A stretch of 64,000 nt of DNA from Ramlibacter sp. Lineage in GTDB: Bacteria > Pseudomonadota > Gammaproteobacteria > Burkholderiales > Burkholderiaceae_C. Below the pieces are notes generated by a model. The model saw only the letters and a list, made by a program, of their open reading frames with translations, was not told the DNA's origin and did not search any database. Both the position numbers and the translations under genes were made by a program. Shown in pieces: positions 62,366 to 64,000 of the stretch; the first letter of the stretch is position 1; every line of letters begins with the position of its first letter. The DNA lies in contig JAJTCN010000053.1 in assembly GCA_021323335.1 (NCBI GenBank), positions 1 through 64,000 on the forward strand, read 5' to 3'.

Positions 62366-64000
62366 TCAGCCCGCCACGCGCGCGCATTCCGCGACGTCCT
62401 CGCCGCCGACGACCGCAAGGACCGGCACGGGGGACGAGCGCGCCAGCTTGTCGGCCGCCGCACGCAGGACCGGCAGCGTCGGCAGCAGCCGCGCGTCCAC
62501 CTCCGCCCTGGCGAGGTTCTCGTGCAGGCTCGCGATCATCGCGTCGAGCATCGACCTGCCGACATCGTCGACCAGGCCGATCTCTTCGGCGGAGGAGAAC
62601 GGCGCGCTCGCGAACAGTTTCGCTGCCCGCTCCTTGTCGAAGCTCGGCTGCCCTACGAGCCGCGCGAGGCGCACCGCATCGCCCGCGCTGGCCATTCGGT
62701 TGACCACGCTGACCAGCATGTCCGCCTTGCCGGGCGCCGCGGGCTCAGGGGCTGCCGTCGCTGGAAGGAAGGCGCCGATCTCGCTTTCGCTCACGAAGCG
62801 CGTGAGCACGGCGAGCGCGGCGCCCGCGATCGGACGGTTCTTCTCGGAGGCAACGAGCTGCTTGAGGATCGTGACGCCGGCGTCGATCGCGCCCTGCGGC
62901 CCCGTAGCCGGGAGCGCGAGCGACAGCGCATACACGGCACCGAGGCGCGCGGCGTTGTCACCCGACCGGGCGGCTGCCGCCGCATGCGCGAGCAGCGGCT
63001 TCCTCCGCGCGCCGTCCTTGCTCGCGATCGAGCCGAGGACTTCCCACGCGAACACGCGCACGAGCGGGTCGCGGTCTTCGCGAGCGATGCGCAGCACGAA
63101 CTCCCAGGCCATGGGGTGGTCGCAGCCGAAGCAAGCGATCACCGCCTGCTTGCGCGCGAACGCGTCGGATGGCGCACCGGCATGGACGCCTTGCCAGAAT
63201 TCCAGCGCCGCTTCGTTCACCGGGGCCCCGTAGTAGCGCGCGGCGCGCAGGCAGACCTGCCGATAGGCGTCCGGATAGGACTGCTCCTGCCACTGCTCCT
63301 GGAAAAACGCGAATGCCGGCCGCACCGCGGCGGGGGCGGTGGCACGGCGAAGCTCCGCAAGCTCCTGCGGCGCCAACGCGCAGTCCGGCTGCTGGAGGAG
63401 CGTGGCGAACCGTTCCGTGACCTGGCCGAGCGTCAGCGGGTCCGCCGCCACCAGCCTGGAGGTCGTCACGGGGACCTCGAGGTGCTGCGTCTTCGTGTTC
63501 GTTTCGCCGTAGAACCACTCGCCGATGTTGATGAGGATGTTGTCGTCGAGCTCGTCCTGCAGGGCGTTGTTCGCCGCGTCGATCTGTACCTGCGCCCTGA
63601 TGAAGGCGTCGATGACCTGCTGCAACTGCTGCTGGAACTCCGCCTCCGTCATCCGGCCCGCGGCGCGCGCGGCGCGCAGGCGCCCGATCCCCTGCATGAC
63701 GACCGTGTTGAGCCTGGCGAGCATCACCTGGAGCTTGCCCTTCTCGCTGAGTGCGCTGATCGCATTGATCAACGAGACGATCTCGATCGCGAGCACTGCG
63801 ATGGCAGCGACGACCGCCACGTTGATCGCCACTGCGCCCGCGCCCCCGCCTGCCGTCGTGGTGCCGGCGCCGGTGGCGGTGCCGCCCGCACCGCCGGCAG
63901 TGCCACCGGCCGCAGTTCCGCCGGCGGCAGTTCCGCCCGCCGCAGTTCCGCCCGCCGCAGTTCCGCCCGCAGTTCCGCCCGCCACCGCGGTGCCCCCGGC
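62366..64000 (-). CDS. Large repeat-bearing protein with HEAT-like region, N-terminus beyond the window
   Basis: The visible 544 residues start in a low-complexity tract of AAGGT/AGGT pentapeptides (about residues 1-45), then a single hydrophobic helix (AVAINVAVVAAIAVLAIEIV), a helical/coiled segment (LQVMLARLNTVVMQGIGRLR; EFQQQLQQVIDAFIRAQVQI) and a long alpha-helical part with HEAT-like units (VRVFAWEVLGSIASKDG; ARLGAVYALSLALPA; GAALAVLTRF). No enzymatic motif is recognised. The frame is open to the edge, so the start and length are unknown. A secreted or membrane-anchored scaffold is only a guess. Confidence 0.7.
   Translation of the reverse strand, partial: AGGTAVAGGTAGGTAAGGTAAGGTAAGGTAAGGTAGGAGGTATGAGTTTAGGGAGAVAINVAVVAAIAVLAIEIVSLINAISALSEKGKLQVMLARLNTVVMQGIGRLRAARAAGRMTEAEFQQQLQQVIDAFIRAQVQIDAANNALQDELDDNILINIGEWFYGETNTKTQHLEVPVTTSRLVAADPLTLGQVTERFATLLQQPDCALAPQELAELRRATAPAAVRPAFAFFQEQWQEQSYPDAYRQVCLRAARYYGAPVNEAALEFWQGVHAGAPSDAFARKQAVIACFGCDHPMAWEFVLRIAREDRDPLVRVFAWEVLGSIASKDGARRKPLLAHAAAAARSGDNAARLGAVYALSLALPATGPQGAIDAGVTILKQLVASEKNRPIAGAALAVLTRFVSESEIGAFLPATAAPEPAAPGKADMLVSVVNRMASAGDAVRLARLVGQPSFDKERAAKLFASAPFSSAEEIGLVDDVGRSMLDAMIASLHENLARAEVDARLLPTLPVLRAAADKLARSSPVPVLAVVGGEDVAECARVAG
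63885..64000 (-). repeat. Tandem 15-bp coding repeat (AAGGT pentapeptide)
   Basis: Units of the form GCCGCAGTTCCGCCC on the plus strand repeat with small changes at least five times and continue over the right edge. They encode Ala-Ala-Gly-Gly-Thr repeats. Variable copy number between strains would be expected. Confidence 0.85.

Noticed and set aside
63885-64000. CRISPR-like short repeats
   Set aside because: The 15-bp units are directly joined without spacers, lie within a coding frame and encode a regular pentapeptide.

Overview
The window is about 67-70 % G+C by eye, densely packed, and has the gene content of a betaproteobacterium of the order Burkholderiales. It most resembles Comamonadaceae (a Ramlibacter/Variovorax/Acidovorax-type aerobic heterotroph): Omp32-type porin, rsmB-DUF4390-ntrY-ntrX-like block, coq7, zwf-hexR, several large importers. 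This placement is inference from recognised families; no rRNA is present. There is one tRNA gene (Phe), no CRISPR array, no insertion sequence and no prophage. No gene-free gap exceeds 300 bases; the longest are 35368-35599, 15555-15775, 36667-36885, 244-437 and 50926-51117, and most hold palindromes or an RNA candidate.

Layout. 1-4.8 kb: 5' end of paaA (phenylacetyl-CoA epoxidase) with a perfect palindromic operator candidate, then a DUF4331 / small lipoprotein / DUF4198 set facing an ECF sigma factor with a cupin (ChrR-like) anti-sigma factor, then an Lrp/AsnC regulator. 4.9-9.2 kb: indolepyruvate ferredoxin oxidoreductase and a GST. 9.3-15.6 kb: a type I secretion system with two tandem ABC exporters, HlyD adaptor and TolC. 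15.8-25.0 kb: central carbon block: pgi, tal, a binding-protein ABC importer, zwf and hexR. 25.1-33.3 kb: a di/oligopeptide-type ABC importer with two binding proteins and an embedded M20 amidohydrolase. 33.4-38.4 kb: DUF3047 lipoprotein, porin, coq7, osmC, a strong small-RNA candidate and ilvA. 38.4-48.6 kb: a degenerate CobS homologue and a type II secretion locus (gspC opposite; gspGH fused, I, J, K, L, M, N, D, E). 48.6-54.7 kb: two small proline/glutamine-rich proteins, a HAD dehalogenase, two divergent RTX proteins and a cardiolipin synthase-like enzyme. 54.8-60 kb: tRNA-Phe, frameshifted ntrX-like regulator, ntrY-like kinase, DUF4390, rsmB. 60-64 kb: flavocytochrome c sulfide dehydrogenase pair, LemA-like protein and the C-terminal part of a Gly/Ala/Thr-repeat protein running off the edge.

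How genes work together. Aryl-pyruvates oxidised by the IOR would give aryl-CoA such as phenylacetyl-CoA, the substrate of PaaA. Pgi, Tal and Zwf are pentose-phosphate/Entner-Doudoroff steps, HexR is the usual local regulator, and a HexR-like site lies between zwf and the ABC importer; the binding protein carries a His-Asp...Glu pattern that points to sugar phosphates rather than iron. The type I system has no substrate beside it; the two RTX proteins at 50-53 kb are the only candidates seen.

Several loci show lesions: GspG and GspH share one frame, GspE lacks about 16 conserved residues after its His box, GspF is not next to GspE, the CobS homologue has lost its Asp motif, the ntrX-like gene has a 1-nt frameshift, and repeats have taken over the 3' end of pgi and the 5' end of rsmB. 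They may be genuine decay or, in part, assembly errors.
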